Source of the DNA: Aliivibrio sp.
GTDB lineage: Bacteria > Pseudomonadota > Gammaproteobacteria > Enterobacterales > Vibrionaceae
Length of the DNA stretch: 64,000 bases
Direction of reading: 5' to 3'
Assembly (NCBI GenBank): GCA_016764915.1
Contig: JAESQY010000063.1
Span: forward strand, 1 to 64,000
Part shown: positions 8,125 through 21,070 of the stretch, in pieces
How the letters are laid out: every line of letters starts with the position of its first letter
Position numbering within the stretch: position 1 is the stretch's first letter
Made by a program: the position numbers and the translations under genes
Notes under the pieces: generated by a model
Told to the model about the DNA's origin: nothing
The model's input: only the letters and a program-made list of their open reading frames with translations
The model's database searches: none

Positions 8125-9883
8125 GTTGTTCACCATCACTCATCTGTTGATTTAACATGGATTGAAATAGCCCTTGTTGACTCAACTCGTCGTAAGTGCC
8201 TATCTGCTCGATAAGACCATGGTTGAGAACGATAATTTGATTTGAGTTTTTAAGTTGTTCAATGCGGTGAGTGATCATGATGGTGGTGTTGCCTGCCATG
8301 ACGTTACGAAGGCTGGTCATGACCAATACCTCACTGTTGCTATCAAGGCTAGCGGTGGGTTCATCTAAAACCCACAAGCTACCTTGTTGTAAAATCGCAC
8401 GGGTCAGGGCTAAACGTTGTGCTTGGCCAACAGATAATCCACCAGAACGGTCACTGATTGGGTAATCAAATCCCAGCTCATCAATGAACTCTTTAGCAAA
8501 CGCTTGTTCACTTGCCTGCTCGATCTGTTGTTGGGTTAAATCCTGCTTACCTAAGCTTATATTCTCTTTAATGGTGCCATGGATAAGCATCGGATTCTGT
8601 CCTACCCAGTTGATATTACTTCGCCATTGCGCCAGATCCAGACTGCTGATCTCAATATTATTCACCGTTAAGCTGCCACTGTAAGGAAGAAAGCCGAGAA
8701 GGGCATTGATAAGGGTGGTTTTTCCAGCCCCGCTTGGGCCCACTAAAGCCAAACTTTCGCCTTCGGTGAGCGTAAAGCTAAGTGGACCTATCAATGTTTT
8801 GTTATCAACGCTGTGAACCTCCAGATCTTTGGCGCAAATGACTAGTGAAGAGAGGTCAATACGTTGGTTGCCCGAGTGAGGGTTTTCAATGTCAGTCTCT
8901 AAAAAGTTGAGGATGGACTCAGCGGCACCCACCGCTTGTGCTTTGGCGTGATAAAAAGTGCCTAAATCTCTGAGTGGTTGATAAAACTCAGGAGCTAAAA
9001 TGAGAATGAATAGACCAGTAAATAGAGTCACTGTGGTGCCGTAGTGTCCAAAATCTAACTCTCCGATAAAGGTAAAACCAAAATAGACAGCAACAATGGC
9101 AATGGACATTGAGGTGAAAAACTCTAAAACAGCCGATGACAAAAAGGCCAGTCGCAGTACTTCCATCGTGCGCTTTCGAAATACCTCAGAAGCACCGTGA
9201 AGAAGCTCGGTTTCACTTTGAGCTCGATGAAACAGTCGAATAGTTGTCATTGCTTGTAAGCGATCATAGAAATGTCCAGAGAGTCTCTGCAAAGCTTTCA
9301 CGTTTCGTCTATTCGCATCCGCAGCGCCCATACCAACCAGAGCCATAAACAGTGGAACCAGCGGTGCTGTGATCAAAAATATCAAACCTGCGACCCAGTT
9401 AAGCGGGAAAACAACCACTAAAATGGTAAACGGGATCAATACGGATAGTGTCATTTGAGGTAGATAACGAGAGAAGAAATCTTGCATATCTTCGACTTGT
9501 TCTAAAATCAGACTAGCCCAGCTGCCCGCAGGTTTACCCTTGATATAAGAAGGACCAAGTTCACGTAATTTGTCGAGAATCAACTGGCGTATATAGATGC
9601 GTATCTGCTCACCACATCGATAACCTGAGACTTCTCTGGCCCAAGTGGACAGTGCTCGTAGTGCGATACATAACAACATGAGTATAAACTGATTCACCAG
9701 TTCTGATTTATCGACCTTTTCGATGATCAATTGGTGAAGAATATCGGCAAGAAGGCCCGCTTGAGCAATCAGTAGAAGACCTGAGAGAAAAGCGAAACTT
9801 ATGGTGGCGATTAACCAACGTTGAGCTAATTTGGATTGAGATTTAAGCCATTTATTGAGAGTACGTTGTCTGTATTTATCCAT
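8117..9883 (-). CDS. cydD: CydD, ABC exporter of glutathione/cysteine
   Basis: The partner of CydC: 588 residues, normal for the family. Six N-terminal membrane helices are followed by a nucleotide-binding domain with Walker A GPSGAGKTTLI, a degenerate signature LSVGQAQRLALTRAI (V where canonical LSGGQ has G), and Walker B LWVLDEP. It sits 100 bp downstream of trxB on the same strand, the common trxB-cydD-cydC arrangement linking cytoplasmic thiol reduction with thiol export. It localises to the inner membrane as a heterodimer. Confidence 0.95.
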   Translation of the reverse strand: MDKYRQRTLNKWLKSQSKLAQRWLIATISFAFLSGLLLIAQAGLLADILHQLIIEKVDKSELVNQFILMLLCIALRALSTWAREVSGYRCGEQIRIYIRQLILDKLRELGPSYIKGKPAGSWASLILEQVEDMQDFFSRYLPQMTLSVLIPFTILVVVFPLNWVAGLIFLITAPLVPLFMALVGMGAADANRRNVKALQRLSGHFYDRLQAMTTIRLFHRAQSETELLHGASEVFRKRTMEVLRLAFLSSAVLEFFTSMSIAIVAVYFGFTFIGELDFGHYGTTVTLFTGLFILILAPEFYQPLRDLGTFYHAKAQAVGAAESILNFLETDIENPHSGNQRIDLSSLVICAKDLEVHSVDNKTLIGPLSFTLTEGESLALVGPSGAGKTTLINALLGFLPYSGSLTVNNIEISSLDLAQWRSNINWVGQNPMLIHGTIKENISLGKQDLTQQQIEQASEQAFAKEFIDELGFDYPISDRSGGLSVGQAQRLALTRAILQQGSLWVLDEPTASLDSNSEVLVMTSLRNVMAGNTTIMITHRIEQLKNSNQIIVLNHGLIEQIGTYDELSQQGLFQSMLNQQMSDGEQHA

Positions 9884-9982
9884 AAGGCGGGCTGATTATT
9901 CATTGAAGTGAGAGAGTATCATAGCCACTTTCTGTTTGAGAACAGAGAGCGGCTATAGGAAGTTGTATCGTAACCGCTGTGC

Positions 9983-11020
<1,038 letters not shown>

Positions 11021-11027
11021 TTAATTG

Positions 11028-12149
11028 TTAGTCGATGTTTAATGCAGTTGTTGGCTCTACGAATTCAAGGCCAAAGCTCTCTGCAACTTCTTTACAAGTC
11101 ACTTTACCGTGAATGACGTTAAGACCGTCTAATAGGCCTTTGTCAGCAAGAAGAGCCGCTTTGTAGCCTTGATCTGCTAATCTTACAATGTAAGGAAGTG
11201 TTGCATTGTTAAGGGCAAACGTTGACGTTCTTGCAACAGCGCCAGGCATGTTTGCAACACAGTAGTGAACCACTTCGTCAACAATGTAAGTTGGATCTGC
11301 GTGTGTCGTTGCGTGAGAAGTCTCGAAACAACCACCTTGGTCAATCGCAACATCAACCACTGCCGCACCTGGTTTCATACGTTTGATGTGATCTTTTGTT
11401 ACAAGTTTAGGTGCAGCTGCGCCAGGGATAAGTACTGCGCCAACCACAAGATCCGCGTCAAGAACATGCTTCTCTAGTGCGTCTGCAGTTGAATAAACTA
11501 CTTTCGCACGGCCTTGGAACTCTTCGTCAAGTGTACGTAGAGTATCAAGGTTACGATCAAGAATAGTTACGTCAGCGCGCATTCCTACGGCCATGCGAGC
11601 TGCATTAGCACCAACAACACCGCCGCCAATAATAACAACTTTTGCAGGCTCAACACCAGGTACGCCACCTAGAGGAAGACCACGGCCGCCGTTAGATTTC
11701 TCTAAGGTTTGAGCGCCAGCTTGAATAGACATTCTGCCTGCTACCTCAGACATTGGAGCAAGTAGTGGCAGACGACCCATAGAATCTGTTACAGTCTCAT
11801 ATGCTATGCAAACAGCTTTACTCTTGATAAGATCTTCTGTTTGAGGTAAATCCGGTGCAAGATGCAGGTAAGTGAATAAGATTTGGTCTTCGCGTAACAT
11901 TGCGCGCTCAACAGCTTGAGGCTCTTTCACTTTTACAATCATCTCGGCTTTAGCAAAAACATCTTGAGCCGTAAGAAGTATAGATGCACCGACAGCGACA
12001 TAGTCGTCGTCAGAGAAACCAATGCCAGATCCGGCTAGAGTTTCTACGAGTACTTGGTGTCCATGTGAAACAAGCTCACGAACGCTAGCTGGGATCATAC
12101 CTACGCGGTATTCGTGATTTTTAATTTCCTTTGGGATTCCAATGATCAT
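11028..12149 (-). CDS. ald: Alanine dehydrogenase
   Basis: A 373-residue NAD-dependent alanine dehydrogenase interconverting L-alanine with pyruvate and ammonium. The N-terminus [20 protein letters not shown] contains the substrate-binding Arg and the Lys region of the family; the Rossmann motif is [19 protein letters not shown] near residue 175. It is divergent from lrp with about 157 bp between them, the classic arrangement for control by Lrp. A terminator follows directly. Length is normal. Confidence 0.96.
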   Translation of the reverse strand: MIIGIPKEIKNHEYRVGMIPASVRELVSHGHQVLVETLAGSGIGFSDDDYVAVGASILLTAQDVFAKAEMIVKVKEPQAVERAMLREDQILFTYLHLAPDLPQTEDLIKSKAVCIAYETVTDSMGRLPLLAPMSEVAGRMSIQAGAQTLEKSNGGRGLPLGGVPGVEPAKVVIIGGGVVGANAARMAVGMRADVTILDRNLDTLRTLDEEFQGRAKVVYSTADALEKHVLDADLVVGAVLIPGAAAPKLVTKDHIKRMKPGAAVVDVAIDQGGCFETSHATTHADPTYIVDEVVHYCVANMPGAVARTSTFALNNATLPYIVRLADQGYKAALLADKGLLDGLNVIHGKVTCKEVAESFGLEFVEPTTALNID

Positions 12150-12306
12150 GCTGTGTCCTTATGTTTTTATGGTTGTTTTATCTAGTTGTAGGGTTGAACT
12201 GTCGAATATATCTCTAGTATAGTGGCAATTGAATAGCATTTGATATCGAAAATCAAACGAGTTGTAGAATATATTTTTGCAAGGAAGTAATAAGGTGGAA
12301 TAAAAA

Positions 12307-12801
12307 ATGGTAGATAACTATAAGAAGCCATCCAAGGAATTGGATCGAATAGATAGGAATATTTTAAATGAGCTACAAAAAGATGGGCGTATCTCAAACG
12401 TTGAACTGTCTAAACGAGTAGGGTTATCACCTACACCATGTTTAGAACGTGTTCGTCGATTAGAGCGTCAAGGGTACATTAATGGCTATACCGCATTATT
12501 GAACCCACAGTTTTTAGATGCATCTCTATTAGTGTTTGTAGAAATTACTCTTAATAGAGGTACACCTGATGTATTTGAGCAATTTAATATTGCTACACAG
12601 CAGTTAGACGACATTCAAGAGTGCCACCTTGTTTCAGGCGATTTTGATTATCTTTTAAAGACACGTGTATCAGATATGAGTGCATACAGGAAATTATTAG
12701 GTGATACTTTGTTACGCCTTCCAGGTGTTAATGACACACGTACCTACGTTGTCATGGAAGAAGTGAAGCAAACCAATAATTTGGTGATAAAAACTCGATA
12801 A
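12307..12801 (+). CDS. lrp: Leucine-responsive regulatory protein Lrp
   Basis: A 164-residue global regulator of amino-acid metabolism. The N-terminal helix-turn-helix (residues ~15-50: NGRISNVELSKRVGLSPTPCLERVRRL read closely as RISNVELSKRVGLSPTPC) is followed by an effector-binding RAM/ACT-like domain. It matches E. coli Lrp along its length. It is divergent from ald, a likely target, and lies upstream of ftsK as in E. coli. A hairpin after the stop separates it from ftsK. Confidence 0.96.
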   Translation: MVDNYKKPSKELDRIDRNILNELQKDGRISNVELSKRVGLSPTPCLERVRRLERQGYINGYTALLNPQFLDASLLVFVEITLNRGTPDVFEQFNIATQQLDDIQECHLVSGDFDYLLKTRVSDMSAYRKLLGDTLLRLPGVNDTRTYVVMEEVKQTNNLVIKTR

Positions 12802-12849
12802 CAATTTGGTGATCGCAGCCATTTTTGGTAAAATGTGATCACTGTCATC

Positions 12850-12870
12850 CGAGCGGCTTATAGCCGCTCG
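12850..12870 (+). terminator. Strong hairpin between lrp and ftsK
   Basis: CGAGCGGCT (12850-12858) pairs perfectly with AGCCGCTCG (12862-12870) around TAT. The downstream AATTGTTT is only a modest T tract, so some read-through into ftsK is plausible. Confidence 0.7.
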
Positions 12871-12895
12871 AATTGTTTATAAAACGGAATAAATT

Positions 12896-15819
12896 TTGGT
12901 TTCAACGTTAAAAAATATCGTATCAGAGATGAAAACTCATCCTAAAGTGGACTCAATAGACACCGATATCCAATCAAGCGGTGACCAATCTCGACTGAAT
13001 GGTGTTCAGCGCCTTAAAGAAGCGGGATTCATTATTGGTTTACTGATCTCCGTGTACCTTATGGTTGCATTGGTCAGTTTTGACCCTTCAGACCCCTCAT
13101 GGTCACAAACCGCCTGGGATGGGCCAGCCAAAAATGCGGCCGGCTCATTAGGTGCTTTTGTCGCGGATACTCTATTTTTCATCTTTGGTTTATTGGCTTA
13201 TCTACTCCCTTTTATTGTCATGCTTTCAACGTGGGTGTTTTGCCGACAGCGAGCCCAAGATGAGCCTTTAGATCTATTGGTTATGGGCACTCGACTGCTG
13301 GGTTTAACGACGTTGATACTCACCAGTTGTGCTCTGGCTGATACAAGCTTTGATGACATATGGTACTTCTCTTCAGGGGGCGTTGTTGGTGCTGTAATTA
13401 ACAGTTTAACCATTCCACTACTTAATGTTTTGGGCAGCACTTTGGCATTGATCTTTTTGTGGTGCGCAGGCATGACTCTATTTTCAGGTGTCTCGTGGTT
13501 AACCATCGTGGACACATTAGGGCGCTGGGCGTTAGATTTAAGCAGCCATTTATTAAATAAAGCGCGTAACTCTGAAGATGAAACCATCTCGGCCATTGAA
13601 TTTCAGCACTTCCCTGAGCAACAAGAGAAACACAATGTTGCAGCTTCAGTACCAGATTTTAGTCGTTATGTTGGTTCTGAGGTGGTGAGTAATGATGAAT
13701 CGGTAGTTGTGGAAGAAAATGCACTATTGAGTGCAGCGACAAATAGCGAAATGACAGTGACAGAGCAGGATGTTATTGATGAAGTTGATTCGTTGTTTGC
13801 TGAACAAAAGAACGATGTTGTTGAAGAGCGTCGATTCAATATACATGGTGTCAATGATGATAAAGAGTTGTCATCAGCTGTTGAGCAATTAACGCCACCG
13901 CCACTGTATATGAATAATTTGGACTCAACCATTGAGCAGCTTGACCAAGCCTCAGATGAAATAGAAAAACACAACGTTGATGTTGTTGAACACTATCAGC
14001 AAGATGAGGATGAAAGCGATGCTATTGAGCACCAATCCACGATCGAGGTTACATCAGCAATAGAGAGTGAATCGACAATATCATTCAGTGCGGTCGGAAC
14101 CATAGATAAAACCGACGTTGTGACAGACGTGTTCACTGAGCAGCAACTTGATAATGATATTTCTGATTTAGAGCCTCTCATCGCGATTAACCCTACAGAC
14201 GCTGAACCTGCCGATGTAGATGAAGATCTTGCTGCATTTAAAGCCTTAATTACCCAAGAGCAAGAGAATGTAGCCGCATCTCAAAATCCATTTTTGGTTC
14301 AGCATCAACAAAACTTGCCTGTGCCTGAACTTCCTCTGCCGACGCTTGACTTGTTATTTCATCCGGGTATCCGTGAGAATAATATTTCCCGTGAATATTT
14401 AGAACAGACAGCGCGTTTGGTGGAAGCAAAATTGGCGGATTACAAAATTAAAGCGCGGGTGATTGATATTTTTCCTGGGCCTGTGATTACCCGTTTTGAG
14501 CTTGATTTAGCGCCCGGTGTTAAAGTCAGTCGTATTTCTGGCTTAGCTCTGGATTTGGCACGTTCATTGTCGGCCTTAGCAGTACGAGTGGTAGAGGTCA
14601 TCCCTGGTAAACCTTATGTTGGACTTGAACTGCCAAATGTTAATCGCCAAACCGTGTTTTTTTCTGAGGTAATAGGCAGTAAACAATTTATCGAAAATAC
14701 ATCGCCAACAGCGGTAGTGCTGGGTCAAGATATCGCCGGAGAGGCTGTGGTTGCTGATCTTTCTAAGATGCCGCACTGTCTGGTTGCAGGTACCACTGGT
14801 TCAGGTAAATCAGTGGGCGTAAACGTCATGATTCTGAGCATTCTTTACAAATCGAGCCCAGAAGATGTTCGATTTATTATGATAGATCCAAAAATGTTGG
14901 AACTTTCTATCTATGAAGGTATCCCACATCTACTATCAGAAGTCGTTACCGACATGAAAGATGCGGGTAACGCACTCAGATGGTGTGTTGGAGAGATGGA
15001 GCGTCGTTACAAGCTTCTTTCAGCCGTGGGTGTGCGTAATTTAAAAGGCTTTAACGATAAATTAAAAATGGCAGCAGATGCAGGTCACCCAATCCACGAT
15101 CCATTGTGGAAACCCGGTGATACCATGGATGAGAGTGCACCACTACTTGTGAAACTGCCAAGTATCGTTGTCATTGTTGATGAGTTTGCTGATTTAATAA
15201 TGGTGGTGGCAAAAAAGTGGAAGAGTTGATTGCCCGTTTAGCGCAAAAAGCTCGAGCCGCTGGCATCCATTTGATTTTGGCGACTCAGCGCCCATCTGTT
15301 GATGTAATTACGGGTTTGATTAAAGCCAATATACCAACCCGTGTCGCCTTTACCGTTTCGACCAAGACCGATTCACGAACCATTTTGGATCAAAGTGGTG
15401 CAGAGTCACTACTTGGCATGGGTGATATGCTCTACTTAGCACCGGGTTCCAATCATCCAATTCGTGTACATGGCGCGTTTGCATCAGATGATGATGTGCA
15501 TGCTGTGGTGAATAATTGGAAAGCGCGTGGTAAGCCTCAATATATTGAGGCAATTACCAACGCTGAACAAGGGTCTGAGAGTTTACTTCCGGGAGAGTCA
15601 TCAGAAACAGAAGAAGAACTAGATCAAATCTACGATCAAGTGGTGGAGTTTGTGACAGAGTCACGTCGCGGATCGGTTTCAGGCGTGCAACGTCAGTTTA
15701 GAATTGGATATAACCGTGCTGCTCGAATTGTTGATCAGCTACAAGCAAATGGTGTCGTTAGTGCGCCGGGTCATAACGGAAACCGTGAAGTGATCGCGCC
15801 GCCGCCAGTAAAAGGGTAA
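12896..15819 (+). CDS. ftsK: DNA translocase FtsK, split by a frameshift
   Basis: FtsK anchors at the division septum through N-terminal membrane helices (residues ~40-215 here), has a long acidic linker, and pumps DNA with a RecA-like motor. Walker A is [12 protein letters not shown]. The DNA-reading gamma domain is at the C-terminus ([22 protein letters not shown]). The gene is open from TTG 12896 to a TGA at 15227-15229, and the rest is in the -1 frame from about 15211 to 15819. The join lies in the motor just after [14 protein letters not shown], at GGCAAAAAAG. One missing base (expected GTGGGCAAA) restores a protein of about 974 residues. Because ftsK is essential, an assembly error is likeliest; the motor would be lost otherwise. 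Confidence 0.93.
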
Positions 15820-15822
15820 TGA

Positions 15823-16422
15823 ATGAAAAAATTATTGTTAGCGTTAGTCTGTTTTAGTTCCACTGTGTTTGCAGCTCCTCAAGATGAATTGGCAGAGAGA
15901 TTGAATCAAAGCAGTGGTTTTAGCGCCAATTTCACTCAACAAGTCTTTAGCCCTGAAGGTGGATTAATTGTTGAAGGGGAAGGGGATGTAAAAATATCTC
16001 GTCCAAATCTGTTTCGTTGGCATACTAAAACGCCGGATGAGAATCTGTTAGTCGCTGATGGAAAAACACTGTGGTATTTCAATCCATTTGTTGAGCAAGT
16101 GACGATGATGTGGCTCGATCAGGCGACGAATCAAACCCCGTTTGTTTTGCTCACTCGTAACGATCCAAAAGATTGGGCCAACTACGACATTGAGCAGTCA
16201 GGTGATGATTTTACGTTGGTGGCAAAAGATGACTCAGATAACTCGGGTCAATTTATCGTCTCCATTGCTAAATCAGGTGTGGTAAACAGTTTTTTTGTTA
16301 TTGAACAAGATGGCCAGCGCAGTGAGTTTGTTTTTTCGCAGTTTAGCAGCCAGACACCCGATAAAAACAATTTCATTTTCAATGTCCCAGAGGGTGTGGA
16401 CATTGATGACCAACGTAATTAA
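15823..16422 (+). CDS. lolA: Outer-membrane lipoprotein carrier LolA
   Basis: A 199-residue periplasmic chaperone that carries lipoproteins from LolCDE to the outer-membrane receptor LolB. A Sec signal peptide is clear (MKKLLLALVCFSSTVFA, cleavage before APQD). The mature part shows the LolA pattern, with FSANFTQQV and GEGDVKISRPNLFRWHT forming the start of the hydrophobic half-barrel. It begins 3 bp after the ftsK stop, so the two are likely co-transcribed, in the order ftsK-lolA-rarA-serS known from enterobacteria and vibrios. Confidence 0.95.
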   Translation: MKKLLLALVCFSSTVFAAPQDELAERLNQSSGFSANFTQQVFSPEGGLIVEGEGDVKISRPNLFRWHTKTPDENLLVADGKTLWYFNPFVEQVTMMWLDQATNQTPFVLLTRNDPKDWANYDIEQSGDDFTLVAKDDSDNSGQFIVSIAKSGVVNSFFVIEQDGQRSEFVFSQFSSQTPDKNNFIFNVPEGVDIDDQRN

Positions 16423-16434
16423 CTCAGGTTCTGT

Positions 16435-17777
16435 GTGAGTAATTTTAACTTAGACTTTTCAAATGGGGAGGATTTTCGTCCCCTAGCCGCTCGTATGCGC
16501 CCTGCTACCATAGAGCAATATATTGGTCAGCAACATATCTTGGGTGAAGGGAAACCTCTGCGCAGGGCATTAGAGGCAGGGCAGTTACACTCTATGATTT
16601 TATGGGGACCACCAGGAACAGGTAAAACAACCTTAGCCGAAGTAGCCGCTAATTATGCCAATGCAGAAGTTGAACGTGTCTCTGCTGTTACCTCCGGTGT
16701 TAAAGATATTCGAGCAGCAATAGAGCGAGCTCGTGAGAATCAATTAGCAGGGAAACGGACCATTCTGTTTGTTGATGAGGTGCACCGTTTTAATAAAAGC
16801 CAGCAAGATGCTTTTTTACCGCATATTGAAGATGGCACCATCACATTCATTGGTGCTACGACCGAAAATCCCTCTTTTGAACTGAATAACGCCCTGTTGT
16901 CTCGTGCCCGAGTGTATAAGTTAACTTCTCTTAATACGGATGATATTGAGTTGTTATCGATCAAGCCATGTTAGATAAAGAGCGAGGTCTAGGTGGCGAA
17001 TCGGTACAATTTCCATTGGAAGTGAAACAACGTTTAGCAGAGTTAGTCAATGGTGATGCTAGGATGTCATTGAACTACCTTGAACTGTTGCTGGATATGG
17101 CCAGCGCTAATGAACAGGGTAAAAAAGTGCTCACTCTTAAGTTATTGGCTGAAGTTGCGGGTGAAAAGTTAGCCCGTTTCGATAATAAGGGCGATATGTG
17201 GTATGACTTAATCTCAGCTGTTCACAAATCTATCCGGGGCTCTAATCCTGACGCTGCGTTGTACTGGACTGCACGAATGATGTCTGCTGGTTGCGATCCA
17301 CTCTATGTGGTTCGACGTTTGCTGGCCATTGCCTCTGAAGACATAGGTAATGCTGATCCAAGAGCAATGCAAGTGGCGATTTCGGCCTGGGATTGCTTCA
17401 CTCGAATTGGCCCTGCTGAAGGTGAGAGAGCGATTGCTCAAGCTGTGGTTTATTTGGCCTGTGCGCCAAAGAGTAATGCCGTTTATACCGCTTGGAAACA
17501 GGCGATGAGTGATGCGCAAAACTCACCCGATTTTGATGTGCCTGTTCATTTAAGAAATGCACCAACCTCATTAATGAAAGATCTTGGCTACGGAGCAGAG
17601 TATCGCTATGCTCACGACGAACCTGGGGCATACGCTGCAGGCGAAAATTACTTTCCGGTAGAAATGAAAGATAGACAATACTATTTCCCAACAAATAGAG
17701 GGTTGGAGACTAAAATAGGTGAAAAGTTAGAGTATTTATCCTCTTTAGATAAGAAAAGCACATTAAAGCGCTATTAA
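16435..17777 (+). CDS. rarA: RarA/MgsA AAA+ recombination factor, split by a frameshift
   Basis: RarA is a clamp-loader-like AAA+ ATPase acting at stalled replication forks. Walker [11 protein letters not shown], Walker [11 protein letters not shown] and sensor [12 protein letters not shown] are in the first frame (GTG 16435 to TAG 16972-16974). The helical C-terminal domain, ending KKSTLKRY, is in another frame (usable to 17777). The join is near 16955, where IELL should continue [12 protein letters not shown] single missing base repairs it and gives 447 residues, exactly the E. coli length. Either an assembly error or a recent mutation. Confidence 0.92.
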
Positions 17778-17851
17778 TAATCACACTTTTTGGGTATCTT
17801 TACTCGTCAAATAAAATTATGCAATACGACGGCTTTGATGCTGGCGTATAG

Positions 17852-19180
<1,329 letters not shown>

Positions 19181-19207
19181 TTATGATGGGTAAAAAGAAG
19201 AGTGATG

Positions 19208-19237
19208 AAGGCTAACCGTTATGGTTGGCCTTTTTTT
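19208..19237 (+). terminator. serS terminator
   Basis: AGGCTAACC and GGTTGGCCT pair with one wobble across GTTAT and are followed by seven T residues. Confidence 0.9.
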
Positions 19238-19386
19238 GGTTTTCAAAACGTTCGCATCTTTTAAACTAACAACCTATGCTGCTATAGATAAGTGTGCGTT
19301 TAATAGACAATAAAGATGATCTATCTCATTTACTAAATTGGTTATTATTGTATAAATAGAGTAAGTCTTTAAAAAAGGGGCCGTTT

Positions 19387-19890
19387 ATGAATATTCAATT
19401 TACGATCACTATAGCAGGTCAAGACCACCCACAGTTAGTCAATCAACTTGCCGCAATCACTCACTCTTATGGCGGAAAATGGTTGATCAGTAAAATTAGC
19501 CGATTAGAGCATCAACTGGTCGGAATCATAAAAATTGAAATCCCAGATAATGAAGTTGTGCAACTTAAAGAGGAGTTGAGACACTTCTCTGCACTTGATG
19601 TACGTATTATTGATAGTAAAGCGGTTGAACACCCGAGCTTTGTAAAGGTTCGTTTTACTATTGAGTCTAAAGACCGTTTAGGAATTGTCCGTGATATTAC
19701 GGGGAAACTCGATGAAATGGGGATTGAAGTACTACAGATGGAGAATCATCGATTGGCAGTCCCCGAAGTGGGGGAGATGATGTTTTTTGCAGAATTAACT
19801 CTAAACTTGCCAACAGAAATAAGCTTTAACCAATTAGAAGAGTCGCTGTTATTGGTGGATGATAACCTAAGGATTGATGGATTGGCTTAA
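19387..19890 (+). CDS. gcvR: GcvR-like ACT-domain regulator
   Basis: A 167-residue protein made of two ACT domains (about residues 5-80 and 90-160; second domain KVRFTIESKDRLGIVRDIT), matching the GcvR family. In E. coli GcvR binds GcvA and represses the glycine cleavage operon when glycine is low. It has no DNA-binding domain of its own. It is monocistronic between two hairpins. The family is clear; whether it acts on glycine cleavage in this organism is inferred. Its usual partner gcvA is not adjacent, although a GcvA-like LysR gene exists at 42061. Confidence 0.8.
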   Translation: MNIQFTITIAGQDHPQLVNQLAAITHSYGGKWLISKISRLEHQLVGIIKIEIPDNEVVQLKEELRHFSALDVRIIDSKAVEHPSFVKVRFTIESKDRLGIVRDITGKLDEMGIEVLQMENHRLAVPEVGEMMFFAELTLNLPTEISFNQLEESLLLVDDNLRIDGLA

Positions 19891-19895
19891 AAATC

Positions 19896-19926
19896 AAGCC
19901 GACTGGCAATAATGCTTGGTCGGCTT
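19896..19926. terminator. Hairpin between convergent gcvR-like gene and yciU
   Basis: AAGCCGAC (19896-19903) pairs perfectly with GTCGGCTT (19919-19926). It lies between two convergent genes and may serve both; the T tracts are weak. Confidence 0.65.
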
Positions 19927-19947
19927 ATCTAATATTGCAACGTGTGC

Positions 19948-20274
19948 TTAGTCACGCTTCCACAACATATGACAGAACTTATTGTCAGGATCTCGGCTGA
20001 TTAGCATTCTTGCAAATACATCATCTAACACATCTGACGATTCATTGACTAAGCCAATGCGAACTTCGGCAAACACTTTCCCATCGACATCAAAACCTAC
20101 GTGTTCAGGCCAATCTGCGCCTGTTTCAACCACTTCAGCGGCTCCACGTTCATCAAATTGTAGGGTAAACAGAGCAACATCAGCAGGCTCTAAACTGTCT
20201 GGTGCCATCTCTAAAAAGATGTCATAAGCGGCATCAATGACATCATCGAAAGAAATTAATGACTCTTCACTCAT
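19948..20274 (-). CDS. yciU: dsDNA-mimic protein, YciU/HI1450 family
   Basis: A 108-residue, strongly acidic protein of the HI1450/YciU (DUF440) family, proposed to imitate the charge pattern of double-stranded DNA and bind DNA-binding proteins such as HU. Family landmarks are AYDIFLEMAPDSLEPADV, FTLQFDERGAAE and the ending KFCHMLWKRD. It starts 23 bp after efpL on the same strand, so the two are probably one operon. Function is not established biochemically. Confidence 0.9.
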   Translation of the reverse strand: MSEESLISFDDVIDAAYDIFLEMAPDSLEPADVALFTLQFDERGAAEVVETGADWPEHVGFDVDGKVFAEVRIGLVNESSDVLDDVFARMLISRDPDNKFCHMLWKRD

Positions 20275-20297
20275 AGTAGTGTCTCTTTGTTGTTAGA

Positions 20298-20873
20298 TTA
20301 CTTAGAATCAGCACGGCTCATAAATTTAGTTTCAGAGGTATTGATTTTGATTTTTTCGCCGTTTGCAATGTACTCAGGTACTTGAACAATTAGACCTGTC
20401 GTTAATGTTGCAGGCTTAGAGCGAGCACTTGCAGACGCTCCTTTGATTGACGGGTCAGTTTCCACAATTTCTAGCTCAACCGCTCCTGGAAGCTCAATAG
20501 CAACGGGTTCGCCATCAACAGCAAGAACCTGGATGCCTTTGGTCTCTTCAGTAATAAAAAGAAGCTCATCAGCAATAGTTTCAGAGTTGAAATTGTAAGG
20601 CGTGTAATCCTCACTATCCATAAATACATGCTCATCACCATCAACGTAAGAGAAAGTGACTTGGTGACGAGTAAAGTCAGCCAAACTGATCATCTCATCC
20701 GCTTTGAAGCTTTCGTCTACTTTTAGACCGGTCGCTATATCATAAAGGCGCATTCTGTATAAACTTGCACCAGCACGGCCACTTGGTGTTAGTTTATTAA
20801 TTTCTTTAACAAGCAGGACTTTACCATTGTGTTCAATCGCTGCGTTCTTCTTTATTTCACTCGCCTTTGGCAT
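20298..20873 (-). CDS. efpL: EF-P-like translation factor EfpL (YeiP)
   Basis: A three-domain elongation factor P paralogue that relieves ribosome stalling at certain proline-rich or other difficult sequences. The loop at the tip of domain I reads [17 protein letters not shown], with Arg in place of the modified Lys of EF-P, as in E. coli YeiP. The C-terminal signature [19 protein letters not shown] is present. The ATG at 20873 (MPKASEIKK) matches the family; a frame open for five more codons is not needed. Upstream of yciU in a likely operon. Confidence 0.93.
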   Translation of the reverse strand: MPKASEIKKNAAIEHNGKVLLVKEINKLTPSGRAGASLYRMRLYDIATGLKVDESFKADEMISLADFTRHQVTFSYVDGDEHVFMDSEDYTPYNFNSETIADELLFITEETKGIQVLAVDGEPVAIELPGAVELEIVETDPSIKGASASARSKPATLTTGLIVQVPEYIANGEKIKINTSETKFMSRADSK

Positions 20874-21070
20874 GATAGAAATTCCCAATAAAAATAGTGG
20901 TGTGAAAATATCATGAACTGGATATTACGCCAAGCTCTGCGAGCAAGTTGTGGCAATTTGATGCAAATAAATCAATTGTGGCTTTGCCGCTAAAATAGTG
21001 CGCTATGACTTGATTCATTATGAAACTCGGGTAATCTTCCTTGGTCTTTTTTTGGAGATTGGAGCCAAAT

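Noticed and set aside
15190-15230. Programmed -1 frameshifting as the normal way to make FtsK
   Set aside because: The conserved Gly codon and four other one-base losses nearby make a lost G much more likely. No upstream Shine-Dalgarno-like stimulator or strong downstream hairpin was found.
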